64,000 nt of DNA from Lunularia cruciata (GCA_948567375.1 OX419756.1:32068333-32132332), one strand, 5' to 3'. Positions 43,539 through 56,600 are shown, counted from the stretch's first letter. Notes: a model not told the origin generated them from the sequence alone. Made by a program: numbers and translations.

Positions 43539-43681
43539 GAAGTAGGCGACCGTGTGTGATAACAAGAAGGATGGGAAGACCCATCAAGCCGAAAAAGGAA
43601 AGACATAGGGGTAAAATGGGGCTAAACCCCAATAGTGTCGGTAAGAGGAATCTACCCTACAGCACCTCAGGTATCTGAGAG
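43539..43681 (-). mobile_element. Tail-only LINE or SINE-like insertion with 10-bp target duplication
   Basis: About 143 bases of the LINE tail flanked by the perfect 10-mer TAATGAGAGT (43529-43538 and 43682-43691). Inside are GGCGACCGTGTGTGATAACA, GGATGGGAAGACCCATC, GGGGCTAAACCCC and CTACAGCACCTCAGGTATCT. It shares the variant GGAATCT.CCCTACAGCA with the 4650 copy and not with the longer LINE copies. Confidence 0.75.
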
Positions 43682-43691
43682 TAATGAGAGT

Positions 43692-46600
43692 AGATAAAGT
43701 GACTTGTATGAAGAATATGGTGACTGTTTTCTTCTCAAACTAACCAGTAGCGCTAGAGCGTGAGGAAGATTCCATTCAAGCCTAGATAAGGACACTTATG
43801 TCATAGCGAGCCAGTTGACGTATTCTTGTTTAGGAATATACTCCTTCAAGTGATATGATCACAAGGTTTGTTCAAAATTTCCCACGATGTACTTCCGAGT
43901 TATGTTTAGATCGATATCCCACTCAAGCTCAACTTTCGCATGAAAATCAAAATGGGGCTGAGGAAGAACTTATCGCTCAAGAATCTTTCAGTGAAAGATG
44001 ACGCGAGGACTACTGTGCATCTCGCATTACTGGAAGGCAAAGGTCAATCTGTATTAAGAAGCAACTGGGGCTTATCTCCATTTTACCTCTTAGGTTTCCA
44101 ATTACGAAGCAAGGACACTATGCAACATTGCTCTCCCGGTTTGGTAGTGCAAACAATTCGACCCGATCAATGGTCTGAAAACAAGCAGGAAGCTTATCAA
44201 CTTGCGGTAGACCTCGTCTGCTGCTTCTGACGCCAGGAATTTGTCTAAAGTAGTGACTTCTCGCAATCTTCCCGCATGTATGGCTTCAGCTGTGAGCAGC
44301 ATGCAATTTCCGAAAAGCAAGTATTGATACTTTTTACGCATACTAAGGACGTGTAAAACAAAAAAAGACTGGGTCCGGTGTCTGAAGTGAGACAAGCGGC
44401 GGTCTAAAGCTCATAGTGTATTTCAACATGTGGTTTAGAGCAAAACCAGAGTTCATGCCTCAAAGATAAAAAATTGAAAATCTGAACCTTTAGTAGTATA
44501 CGGAACAGATATCAAAGACAACGGTGGAGGTGTATAATACACTGCTGCAAGAGAATGAAGATGGTCTGAAGAAATGAATCTAATTTTATGGCTTTCTATG
44601 AACATAAGAAGCCTTTGATATCGTCCTATCTTCTTTTCCATCCTACTATATATATATATATATGAAGAAACTTGACTTCACAACTCTCAAGCACCAGTTT
44701 GAAGTATCAAGTACATCGTGGCTAGCGATATATATGTATTTTGTACCAAAGGACCTGACACTATTGGTAAGATCGTCTACTGATAAGTTTTACAGTGAAA
44801 TAAAACCGAAAACGTTGCAACTAAAATGGATGGTCTTGAAACTTATCCATTCACGTTGAAAGGAAGTTGTCAAGTTCCCTCGTATTACTACATTTCTGCA
44901 CTCAGCAGGAATTCAACGTGTTTATAAACTATCTAGACTCTTGCCTCAAGCTCATCACCCAACAGTAGGCGGGGATCTGACAGGCTGTGGGATTCGAGAC
45001 TTCACTTTTGGGTGCAAAACTTGTGTTATCACGTTACCATCTCCAAGTCAGACTTTCTTTAGAGGTACTAGCTTATGGAGGAGAAAATAATCCAAAGTTC
45101 CAAGAGGACCTGGTCACTTCTCGTACCAAATCCAAATTTTGGTCAAGCATGCAATGTACGAAGTAAGATAGAAACTGTGCAATTTGGATGTGGATGGACA
45201 ATTTGATGCCAGCATGAACCATGTTTCGAGCAGGTTCCCTTGAGCAGTGATCAAACTTAGAGAAATTTTAAAGAAAGGTACATTTGGATAAACAAGGCTT
45301 CATCCAAGGGAAACAATGGAAAAGGCCCCTCGTTTTTCACAGCCCGAAGCGGCGAAGAATGGAAGGAAGATCAGCTTCGGAAAACACATTCAGGCTTATG
45401 AACTCATCTACATTCTACGTCTCGGATATATTCGTGAATTTGATCACCAACCATTTTCACGTGTTTTTGGAATGGAGTTATGGACGGGAGATGTCTTCCA
45501 AGATCTAAAAATATCGTCTAGACTCAAGATTCAGTGTCATTCATTCCAGGAAACCATGTATTAATAATAATGGGGATTTCATGGATACTGAGCTAGACGT
45601 GTCCCGCGACTGTGTAAATTTGGAAACCTCCACTGCAAGATGTTAACCAAGTTCAACGGCATGGACTTTGAGAAAACGGCACTCAACTAACGGATGATTT
45701 ATGCATTATTTTCGCAGTAAATAAGGCAAGGAAAAATAGCAGAAGGAATAAAGTACAGCAAGTAAATGTGTTTCATTTAATACAGGGCTTGAGGTTAAAA
45801 TGCATACAGTTATCTAGTCACAAAAATGGAGAGAATATTACTTTGATTCGAGGGAGCAATAGTATGAAGGCTGAATTCAAGGAATGGCGTGTTGCTAGAG
45901 CCTATCTCGTGCTGAACATATAGGCCTAAAGGGCTTAAAAGTGGAGGCTAAGGTTTAAAAGGAGATTGTAATGAGCTTGATGCATGGGCTCCACATTCCT
46001 TCGACAGTTACAAGAGTCCAAATACCTTTCCATATTGCGACTGCCCTCTCATTTGTTCTGTTTTTGTTTTTGCCTTTTGGGACCGTTGGACATCGCGCTC
46101 TCTATCTCCTTTTGCACTTGTTTGTGCCTTGCACTTTCTTTTCCTTCGGGGTATTATATCATATGTTTCTTTCTCTTGATATGTTTGGAAAAATTCAATC
46201 TCATCAACAGTGCGTTGAGGTGTGCGTTAGGCAGCGTTCCATGCCTTGCAGACTTGACTCAAAAGTACTCTAGAAAGGAATATAGATGCATGCAGTATCA
46301 TATTTCCCACTTCCATGGGCAAGCACCGTGCTAGCTATACTGATAAAGAATGATAGAAAAGTTTGAAGGAGGCTGTACCTGAGGTGTGGGTGGAAGAGAA
46401 AGTTTTAAAAGTTCAGAATTGTGCCACAAGCAACCCTCAAAAGACACAAGATCTGTCAATGTGGAGTTTTGTTGGCTCGAGTTGGATATGCTGATTGGTA
46501 AGAATTGTAATGAGAGTGCTTCACTTCCACCAATGAGGGTGAGGGGGATGAACTCCCTTTTCACTGATGCACATTGTGGTGTCAGAGTGTGGCATCACAA

Positions 46601-47877
46601 GGGAATTTGATGATGGACCTCACAAGGTTCCGTTGTGTATGTCAGGTTGTGGCTTCCGACATGCTATTTGAATCTGAGCGAGAAAGCTGCATGATCCAGA
46701 ATATTTCCCCGAGCTTCTTCTTCATTTCTCTAGGAGATACCTCTCAGATGACTAGTTTAAGGTCAAGTCAAAGGTTCTCCATGCACTTTGGGTTCCATAA
46801 TCAAATCCATCCTGTTCGACACAAACCCTTTGCATGGTTGCACAACACCAGCGTATGCTCATGTCAGAAGTGGTATGAGCCTCTACGCAAGTTGTGGAGA
46901 CCGCCAATCCTGCGCATTCACGAGGGTTTGACCCCGGTATGATGGCCCCAGAAGTTCCTTATCGTGTGCACCAGCTTCACCTTCTGTTGTGTTCACCTCG
47001 CGTTCTTCCTCATAGTTGATTCCAAATTACTTTCATGAATCACTTCTCGTTGGAATTCTCCCAGTCGCAGAGCTCTGGTAACTCTAGTGAGTAGTTTGTC
47101 CTACTGGGTTCTGGCCAATACGTGGTGTACTCATGTTCTTGTCACACTGAATGCATTACACTAAAGGAGAGAAGAAATGGCGTGGAAGAGCTAACGTCAC
47201 TAATCAGCTGTCTGTGTTCGAAGGTTTAAGTTTCAGGATCACATTACCTTTCGCACAGCCGTTATAGGTTGCTTTCGAGTTGGCTTTGGACTCTTTTTGC
47301 TTGTCTACATTGATTTAATTTCTGAGATTCTGGTTCAACCTCTGTAAGCCGTGATGATCGTGGTCTTGGGCTTAAAGTTGTTGCTTATCGGTTCCTCTCG
47401 TATATTCACTCACTGTATCATCAAGGACAAAGAAGCCTACATTCAAAATTCGCCATTTTTTCAGCGAACTCAGTGGATATTTGCCCAGCAAATAATTTCA
47501 GATAATTTTTGTCCATTGCGTAATGTTAGGAGCAACCATACCCTAAATGCATCCTATTCCACGAGGAAGTCGACCTACAATACGTTGCTTGTTCTTTAGC
47601 ATGACACTGGCAAGTTCACAGGTTGGGACACTTCCAACAAGTGTACAGCTAAATATGTTCCCATTCGACTGCAAAAGTAAATTCTGGACCCAACTCGCAG
47701 TTTTTTCCAAGTGACTTATATTTGAATATGCAATACTTACAAAGCTGTTTTATTTCACGATAAATGCGCAACATGAATGTCGAATACAGTTAAGATTCCA
47801 TGCCAACAAGATATATCCCCTAGAGGGTCCTCATCAAGGGTATTTACAGTGGACATGCCTACTTGTTATGCTCAGCT
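43692..47877. other. Unassigned intergenic DNA downstream of GILT
   Basis: Several ORFs of 70-120 codons overlap on both strands (45316-45564, 45971-46273, 46574-46942). None shows a known motif or splice structure. A (TA)n run lies at 44647-44663. 47750-47877 is probably the GILT 3' UTR. Confidence 0.4.
44647..44663. repeat. (TA)n microsatellite
   Basis: About eight uninterrupted TA units. Confidence 0.8.
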
Positions 47878-50682
47878 TCACAAACCTGCATGCCCTGTCT
47901 GACTGGCATCTGCAATCTCAAGCTCTTCTACTTCACATACTCCAGCCTTGAAATGTTCCATCGCCCGGTGCACATTTCCGCACACGTCAGGTTTGGAGAT
48001 AGGGCCCTTGTAAGCCTCACAAACAATCGCTTCAATGTCCTCATAATCCTGCAAAAATTAAAGGCCCAACTCGCGAAGATTACATATGTGGATCACAGGT
48101 GGCATTCGCTCATGAAATTAAAGGGTTACGTCCTGTAAGTTAATACAATATAACTGTACTGAACATGGGGTTTAAACGTGAGATATACAATATGGAGTTC
48201 CTTTCCATCTATTGCTGAACCTTCCCATAAATACGACCATGGGAGCTTTAACAAGAGAAACTCATAGACACTATCAACTGCGAGCACTGCACATTTCAAG
48301 CCAGGAGATATCGGTTCTTACATCATAAAGAGGAGTCCCGTTGACAACGACCCATGGAACATACTTGTGAGGGGGGTCCAAACTATCCGTTTCTGCTCCA
48401 TATGCTCTTTCAATCTGCAAAGGTTTATGCTGTTTTGTGAATAATCAACAACCATCAGAATGCTCTACACTGCTATCGTATAAGCTTGAAACGTCAGCAA
48501 CAAGGTCTCTCTATAATCTAGCAGTGGTCTGGACTCTGAAGCGGCCCCAATGAATCATATATATAATAGTTGGTGCTTTGTAACACTGATTATATTACTC
48601 ATTGCATACTTCAGGAAAGTTGGAGTTATACTCGAAAATCGCAAGACCATTTTTAACAGTCCCAAGACTAGTTTGATGAGGTACACCGAAGCTTTGATCA
48701 TGGGGATCAAGGCATCGCCTTCAGATAAGACATAGGTAAGACATAGATGGGCCCAATATTACACCTCTATCTAAAGCTCCTCCTGTGAAAAGAAGATCAG
48801 GTCTGTACCTTATCTCCTAGAGGTCCTTGGAAACAGTTATTAATTCTTTCAAGGTCTAGACCAGTTGGTGGCGCGACACAACGCTTCCAGTTAGGTAGAA
48901 CTGAGGATCGCGGCAATTCCCATACAAGGGTCTCCAAGCATAATATGAACGGAAACCACTGCGTCTGCATGATCAAACCATCATGAAAGGTAAAAGTCAT
49001 GTGCTTGCATTAAATGGATGAAGGTCCTTGGGGACGGGATAATAAAGGTCGATGCCATTAGTCCGAGTGCCAAACAACCTCAGACGATCCCATGAGCATC
49101 CAGAAGTTGACACCGACGACTTAATCAGCACTGATTTACTGAAGGCCTAATATACAGAAACAAGTGCTTATCATGTCTAAGGCAGGTCCGCCTAGGAGAC
49201 TGAAATTGCAGAATGAAGCTGTCACTTTCAAGGAGGGAACGTAAATTACAGGTTAGCCTTCAGTGTCCACCTCGGAGGAGCTGCATTACTTACATTATCC
49301 TTCAGTTTTAGGAAAGTTATTCCGCTTACCACCATCATAGTCAAGAAGCATTGCGAGAGTGTAGCAAATCGAACTGGCCATCATTTCCAACTTTGGAATT
49401 AAGGTGAGGGATGCAAACATTATAGGTCTCATATACGCACCACGTTGGGGTACAATTTGATTGCGCATGACTGAATGACGTTCAGGTCGCATTCGTCTTG
49501 CCCATGCTGCACCATAATATTATCAGAAACATAGGTTATTGCTAATAGCTCCAGAACCAGCATAATTGATACAACTACTAGCTCCATCATCTTGAGCTCT
49601 GCGTTATCCGTTCATGATATTTCGAATTCAATTTTCCATAGCGCATGATCTTATCAGAAGACACCACGGATCACACTTCGTACGCTAGTGTACAAACTTT
49701 TGACCAGATTATACCTGGCAAACAATATCACCACCGTCGGAGTAGATGCGCGCGTTTCCGTAAGGGATCATACGTAGGTTGACAAGATCAATCATCCCGT
49801 TGGTGAACATTTTACTCAGATAGTTGACGACGAAATTGGAGCAGTAGGGGCATAACGACTCCGAGTAGAACTCTATAAGCACCTTATCTTCTGATTCAGC
49901 CTTGTTCGCCGAACCTGCATTTGAGGAAAATTATTAGGTCACTGAAGCTACAACACGCTGAGTGTGCTAGATACAAAGCCAACTAATGTGGCACGAAACA
50001 ATCTACTTCAAGAAGCCTCTAATTTTGTGTTTACCGAGTGCTCTCTAATACAAACGACTGTCGCAACCCTACAGTTATGGCGTCGCAGCTCAGCTTGGTC
50101 GGGACTGTATCTGTGTCCACCGGCCAAATTGGCACAAACGAAATTCGGACACATTATTAAACGGCGAGTGATATTATTAATTTATTATTAATTTGGGAGA
50201 TTGAGTTCGTCTCAAAGGTGCAAGCAACTTACCCGACTATACATCAGTCTTTTCGGGTGCCAACGTAAATCGGCTATAGTTGGACAACATAACATAGTGA
50301 ACAGAGCAGTTTGATTGCACACTTTCATGAGTGGTAATGAATACAGATAAGGTTTGAGAACTTGATCAACCTATGGATTCAATTGATCGTCCTCCTGTTC
50401 GACACCGATTTTCCTAGTGCATAAAACGACTCAACCTGGTACACATCTGGGACCAACTTTTACCCGGACCAGCTCTATATGCTGTCCAAAACTCAAAATA
50501 CTCTTTCCGCGAGCTCAAATTCCTTCCTGATCTCAAATCGTCTTGAGTGGAAACGGAGAAATTGGTCGGTAACTATCACCACCATGACGCCTTCTCAACA
50601 GAAGCGATTGAAAGCAGTACTCACCTAAGCATGCGATAACAAGGCCGACCACCGCAACTTGGAGAGCCCAGGATTTCCCCAT
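47878..50682 (-). CDS. GILT: GILT-family thiol reductase (6 exons)
   Basis: Gamma-interferon-inducible lysosomal thiol reductase-like protein. Animal GILT reduces disulfides at acidic pH in lysosomes; plant homologues (Arabidopsis OSH1) are thiol reductases of the secretory or vacuolar route. Exons in transcription order: 50682-50625, 49914-49715, 49506-49441, 48964-48809, 48414-48322, 48048-47878. All introns are GT/AG, phases agree, and the product is 247 aa. Exon 1 is a signal peptide (MGKSWALQVAVVGLVIACL). The active site CPYC is at residues 41-44. The family signature reads CQHGQDEC (85-92) across the exon 2/3 junction. PPHKYVPWVVVNGTPLYD and DYEDIEAIVCEAYKG close the fold. Length is normal for the family. 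The C-terminal 40 residues are not conserved. A TTTATT (AATAAA on the - strand) at 47749-47754 is a plausible poly(A) signal. Confidence 0.94.
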
Positions 50683-51369
50683 GTTCCCTTCACTGAAATT
50701 TGAAGTGTCCCACGAGGAGATTAAAGATCACCAATGGTCTGCTTCCTGTCGTGTTTTCTTCGGCATAATGTATGAATCGAGGGCTAAAATCTCCAAACCT
50801 CGTGTCTCTCGAGGGATCGACACAATCAGTTCTGGGAATTGCGAAGGCGTAGAAAGGGCCACGTACAGTCGGGGACACAGGACCAGGTGGGAATACCGTC
50901 CGTGAAGTGATCCATCTAAATTTCTGAAGGACATTCATAGTGAAAACTCTTTTGACAGCTACTCGAGGTATATTCTTTCAAGAAGTCCGTTGACTTAGAG
51001 AATAAGACACAGGAATCTTCGTTAACGAACTCCATCCATTGCCGCGGATAACGAACAACAGTCGAGAATCTTCCCTCAAGAAAGTCCCTACACGAAGTCG
51101 CCTTATGGTACGCCTAGATGATCTGAAACCAGATGAACCTTGTCTACTGTAGTTCTAAGGACTATGAGTCTATGACCTTTCTCACCTGTAAACCGAGCTC
51201 GAGGATTTGAACCGAAGAGTCTGCCGCAGTACTGCACTGAGGGATTATAGATCCTGACACCATCGCGTCGAAATCTGTTGTTGTCATCATGGAATCGTTT
51301 TATTTCTTCATAAGTTGGTCGTTTTGGGTTTCTTTCATTCCATTGTTATAAGTAAATGGTAATAAGTAG
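50683..51369. other. GILT 5' flank
   Basis: Contains the GILT upstream region on the minus strand. No TATA box is clear. A tRNA B-box-like GGTTCAAATCC occurs on the minus strand near 51209-51219 but no cloverleaf forms around it. Confidence 0.35.
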
Positions 51370-52490
51370 AAAAGGCGACCGCGGAGGAAAAACGAAGGAT
51401 GGGAAGACCCCATCAAGCCGGACAAGGGAGAGACAAAAAATGTAACATGGGGCTAAGCCCCAATAGAGTCTATATGAGAAATCTGCCCTACCGCACCTAA
51501 GATAATCAAGCTATGCAAGTCGTAGAATATACACACAACTGGAGCATCTGAATAAAGATCATCTAATGTGATTGCTCTTTTATGGATTGCACAAGCCACT
51601 GCCCTTTGTAGAGCAATGGACACATGCTGTCTAAAATATGCTACAAAGTATGAGAGTGAGAGTGGTACCCTTGATGCCTAACATGATGAGCTCTCATGCA
51701 CTCCCTGACAAATGTGTCAAATGCCGTGTCCATCGCTCCATATAACTCCAAGGCTAGAGGAACAAAGAGGTGACCTTGCTGCATGCCCCTATACTTGAAG
51801 ACCTTGCAACTTGCTGCTGCACTCGCCACCCATCCAGGGGGATGGGTAGTCACTCCTTCCAAAACTGTATCTTGCATAGGGTCCGTAACCACGACATCCG
51901 CCACTATCACCTAATCATCTCAAACCAAGTATAAGTCTGCCTTGACATGTGTTGTCTGCAAAGCATACGAATGCTCCCTCCAAGCCAAGTATCCACTCTC
52001 TTGTGCCATAGCAAACACTATGTCCCTAATGGCATCATGGGTAGCTATCCTCTGTCCTCCAAAAGGACACCGTGTCATGTGGACTGCTGCTGCATCTAGT
52101 GTAGAATCACACTCACAAGGGGGTAATGAAGATGCAAATGGGTGGACCAAACCTAGGAAAAACCTCATCGTTGTAGAGAAAGTAGTTGTTGCAAGTCAAA
52201 ATGCCCTAATGCACGGTCTAGCTAGGATCCAAGATCCTGCATCCTTGCCGGAGCAAGAGCAAAGACGTGCTCTAGTAGCTTGAGAAATGGACAAGTTGAT
52301 TAAGAGAGAATGTAGCGTATGCTCACACTGTCACTCCATCAAGGAAGATTGAAAACCTCTAGTCCAATCTGATGATAATTAAGCAAAAGGTGGAAAATCC
52401 TCTCATGCTCATTGGGATAGACTATCTCTCATCTGCCGCAATAACACATGGAGAGAAACGGATCCTCCCTCCACCTTTGTCACATAATGG
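51370..52490 (-). mobile_element. LINE 3' half on the minus strand
   Basis: The tail at 51370-51520 has both hairpins (GATGGGAAGACCCCATC, GGGGCTAAGCCCC). The nuclease region at 51641-51910 encodes MIVADVVVTDPMQDTV, KVFKYRGMQQGHLF and FDTFVRECMRA; the knuckle CECDSTLDAAAVHMTRC lies in 51920-52168. Similarity to the 34 kb copy stops near 52490 after CCACCTTTGTCACATAA. A LINE 5' end in opposite orientation follows at 52560. Confidence 0.8.
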
Positions 52491-52559
52491 TAATGAGCTA
52501 TAATTCCATTCAACCAAGTTGACTTGGTTGGTCCACATTGATACATTTGGAAAAGGAGG
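52491..52559. other. Junction spacer with a perfect inverted repeat
   Basis: About 70 bases not matching either flanking LINE piece. It holds a perfect inverted repeat CAACCAAGTTGACTTGGTTG at 52511-52530 (9-base arms, 2-base centre), sitting between the two oppositely oriented LINE segments. Confidence 0.5.
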
Positions 52560-53090
52560 CTTGCTAAAGGAGAGAGTGGAGCGAAGAGAGATTGCAAAAT
52601 TTGTTAGTGATCACATGAGTGAATATAATTTTCTTCAATTTATGTTCCATTAGTTTCCATCAATTTATGTTCCATGATAATTTAATAGAAAAATATAACT
52701 TTTAGTTTTTCTAGAGTTTAGAGTAATTAATTCACATTGAGACTGATAGGTTGAGAATTCTTAGTTTAAATCTTTTTGCATCCATGCACTAGTTCAATTA
52801 GAACTTAGTTCAAAAATTATGGATATTTGAATTCAAAGTCTTTAAGGTTTTGAAAGTTAGTATTTATTCATGAGAGGTGTAATGTGAGCAGCCGGTGGTT
52901 TTGCACAAAGGGAAGATACAAAGAAGAGTATCATGTGTTGCTATCATTATTCTTGCGCTAATTATGGTTACATTTCCCCATGTGGGGCCGCCTAGAGCAA
53001 CTCTAAGATACACCATATCCAATGTATCACCAACTCTTTATCTGGCAAGGGGTAATTACTTGTACGGAAAAAATACACAAGGATTATGAT
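52560..53090 (+). mobile_element. LINE 5' end in inverse orientation
   Basis: Collinear with 36775-37360 of the best copy: GGAGAGAGTGGAG, GAGTGAATATAATTTTCTTC, TGGTTTTGCACAAAGG, CATGTGTTGCTATCATTATT, then the start region ATGGTTACATTTCCCCATGT and CAAGGATTATGAT. The zinc finger frame is decayed. It is cut at 53090 by the chromovirus LTR, so its continuation may lie outside the window. Confidence 0.7.
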
Positions 53091-53553
53091 TGTATTGGCA
53101 AAAGACCAAAGAGAGAAATAGGAGAATGGAAGATCAAAATGAAAGATCACATTGAGACTCTAGAATGAGTGAATCTCTAAATGCATAACATGCATAGCTT
53201 GGGCTTTGGTATTTATAGGGAAGCATAGCCATTTTTTTAGAATGCAAGTGAAGCTAACCAAAAGCTTCTCAAGAAGTTTCCTTCTAAAAGCCGTTTACTT
53301 GGCGTGCAAGCTAAGCTAGTTGGGAAATTTCCTTCTAGAAGCCACCTACTTGGCATGCAAGCTAAATTAGTCGGGAAACTTCCCAAAAGCTTCTTCCTAG
53401 AAGTCACCACTTGGCATGTACATTATCCAAAACTTGGAAGGTACCAAGTAGCTTCTTAAATGCTTCTACTATATTTTTATAATTCTTGGCTAATTTGGCA
53501 TATTCTTTTTAGTTAATCTCAATTAGCTTGTTGATAAACTCCATAGTGTTACA
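53091..53553 (-). repeat. Chromovirus LTR (left, 3' in element sense)
   Basis: A 463-base repeat beginning TGTATTGGC and ending GTTACA; in element sense it runs TGTAACAC to AATACA. A polypurine tract (AATGGAGGAATA on the minus strand) adjoins it at 53554-53570, as expected for a 3' LTR. It contains many GAAGCTTC-type inverted pairs in U3 and a TATA box at 53210-53217. It pairs with 56820-57230 and with the solo LTR at 8292-8670. Confidence 0.8.
53210..53217 (-). promoter_or_regulatory. LTR TATA box
   Basis: TATTTATA on the plus strand reads TATAAATACCAAAGCCC on the minus strand. The same block is at 56934-56941 in the second LTR, so its position is conserved. It would drive transcription leftward into R/U5. 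Confidence 0.5.
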
Positions 53554-53604
53554 TATTCCTCCATTGCTAGTTAGTGACATCCTCATCATCATGGAAGCTT
53601 CAAA

Positions 53605-56600
53605 CTCTTGGATGGCCATTTGTGCATTTTGGAGATGAGAAATAGACTCCCAAATAGCATCATGAAGGAGATACGCTTTCCAAAGGACTTTGTACTCCGT
53701 ATATTATTGGCAGCCACATTGAATGTGGTGATGTGTAGGGATACAATCAACTTCATACTCCTCATGATTGTTGATAAGGAAAGGAGGGGGAGGAGTTTGG
53801 ATACAAGAAGAAAAGGAAGATGGATTAGAAATGAAGAATTTCAACTTGGAAACATGAAAGAAAGTGTGGATTTGCATATGACAAGGCAAGGCAAGGCAAG
53901 GCAAGTAGATAAGCAATTGGAGAGATGACTTGGGTGACATCAAATGGACCTATTTAATTAGGATCAAGTTTATGGACTTAGGTATCAAGTGGAAGAGGTA
54001 GGTTACCAAAAGAAAGCATGACCTTATCATCGAGTTGAAAGGTGAGATCTTGATGATGGTGGTTTGCGTATTGTTTCTGAAAATTTTGAGCAACAAGGAA
54101 ATGAGATTTGGCTTATTGTAGGGATTGGGATATTATGGTCAAGAAGTTGGAATTATGAGGGACAAGAGATGGAGTAGAAGCAAGAAGGGAATATGGAACA
54201 AGCTGGTCTTAGGCCAAAATGTAGGAAGAAGAGAGAGAATCTAGTGCTTGCATGTTTGGAATTATTGTAGGCAAAATAAGTAGTTGTAAGACATTCATCC
54301 CAATTGGTATAGTAAACATTGACAAAGGCACAAAGCATATCCTCCAAGGTGCGATTTGCATGTTTGGTTTGTATGTCAATTTGAGGATGATAAGCCATGG
54401 ACAAAGTAATCTTGGTGCCAAGTATCTAAAAGAATACTTGTCAATTTTTTTTGGTGAATTGAGGACCATGGTCAAAGATGAGTACACAAGGCATCCCATG
54501 ATGCTTGAAGACACCATCAAAGTAGATTGGAGCCAATGTTAGAGCATCCATTGTATCAAAGGTTGGTGCCAAATGGATTTGCTTACTAAGCTTATCCACA
54601 AACACCATGATTGTTATATGAACTTGCTTTGTCTTGGGCAAGGATATGATGAGATCTACTTGCTCACATGTTCCCATTGAGCAAATGGGATGGGAAGTGG
54701 TTGAAGGAGTCCACTCAGAATCTGATTGTTGGCCTTGTTGCATTGGCAACTCTCACAAGATCAAACACACTCTTGAACATCTCATGCCATGTTGGGCCAC
54801 CACCATTGGTATTGTAGGGTACCCAAGGTCTTATTGACACCCATGTGACCAGTGATTGGTAAGTCATGGGCTTCTTGAAGGTGTACAAGTTGTAGATCAC
54901 CCTTGCTTGGAACATAGATCCGATTCTCCCAAAATAGAAGGCCTTCCTTGAAGGACAAGATGTTATATTCCTTGTCATGTGCAGCAAGATGATCTTGTAC
55001 TATTTGAAAGAAGGGTCTTATTGTAAAGCGGTCCTAAACTCAATTTGGACCTTGGAGTTAATTGACATTGTCATAATTACTGTCGTGATGAGAGGAAAGG
55101 ATTTCAAATTAGGTCGTCATGATAGCACATCAAAGATGACATAAACCTACCAAGTTTTCACTCAAGTTTGAGGTCAAATAACTGTATTTTTTCCTCCCAT
55201 CAATGATGTCAACTCTTCATGTGTTCCAAATGTAATGTTTGTAACAAGGATTTATGATCGGTTTGCATGATCACTTGTTTCTCCAAGAGATAACACCTCC
55301 ATACCTTGGTGGCATATACCATTGCTAGGTGTTCTTGATCTTGAGTATAGTAATTCTTTTTTGTAATATTTAGTTAGTAAAACAAAAGGGCAATAAGATG
55401 TAGCCCATTTGAAAATTCTTATTACAACACAACTCCAATGGCAAAGTTAGAAGCATCAAAATCAATCACATAAGGTAGTTGAGGATCATATGGTTGAAGA
55501 ATGGGTCTTGAAGACACCATATGTTTCAACTTCTAGAATGATTCTTTGTGCTTGGTGGTCCATTGAAAGCTTGAGGTCTTCTCAAGAGCTCAATCAATGG
55601 TGCAACCACATGAGCATAGTAGTAGATGAACCATCAATAAAAACCTGCCAATCCATTAAATGCCAACATATCTATGGTATCCTTTGGAGTAGGCCAATGA
55701 GTAATGGCCTTGATTTTCTCCTCTTCTATCTTGATCCCCTCTGATGACATCTTGTGAACCAAAAAGGTACACTTTGACTTCTTGCAATAGAAATTCCATT
55801 GATGTAGTCATCTTAGTTTTCTCACATGTAATTTGCATATTTTGCCTTTGTCTTGCTATAGATTAAAATATCATTCAAGAACACCACCATGTACCAATCT
55901 AATAGCCCATCCAACACCCAATGCATTTGATCCATGAAGACTGCTAGAGCACTGGTGAGCTCAAAAGGTTAGACTCTCTATTCAAAATGCCCATATCTTA
56001 TGCAAAAGGTAGTCTTTGGCACATCCTCTCTATCAATGGAAATCTGCCAATAGTCACTTTAGAGATCCAACTTGGAAAAGTATCGAGCTCCATTCAATTG
56101 ATCTAGCAAGTCATCAATTTCAGGCAAGGGGTATGCATTCTTCATTATTTGTTTATTGAGGCCACGATAATCAATACAAAAGCAAAGTCCTCCATCTTTC
56201 TTTGAAACAAAAAATACCGGTGCTCCCCAAGGAAATGTACTATGTTGTATGAAATTCTTCTCCAACAACTCCATCAGTGTTGTTCAAAGCTCGTCTAACT
56301 CCTTTGGTGAGAGTTGATAGTTTGGTCTACTCATTGGAGTACTTCCTGGCAATAACTCAATGTTGAATGACATACCATGATCAAAAGGTAATCCCTTTGG
56401 CAGATCATCTGGAAACACATCTATAAACTCTTGAAATATTTGATCAATGATTACTTGATGGAGCTTCTAGTCCTCTTCAAATTCTCCATTTGCAATCAGC
56501 TTGATCCACACCGTAAAAATAGGCTTATCTTCCTCCAAAGCTTGCTCTATGGTTGCTTTATTATTTCACTCCAAATGCTCCTTCCCAATCTTAAATGTAA

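Noticed and set aside
44045-44100. Possible further LINE tail (GGGGCTTATCTCCATTTTACC)
   Set aside because: Only about 20 bases match, and neither hairpin nor GCGGTCGCC end follows.
45971-46334. Two overlapping ORFs with hydrophobic stretches
   Set aside because: Hydrophobicity follows from T-rich DNA; there is no splice structure, family match or codon pattern to support a membrane protein.
51180-51290. tRNA-like B box (GGTTCAAATCC) on the minus strand
   Set aside because: The T-stem pairs only three bases and no acceptor or D arm fits at the right distance.
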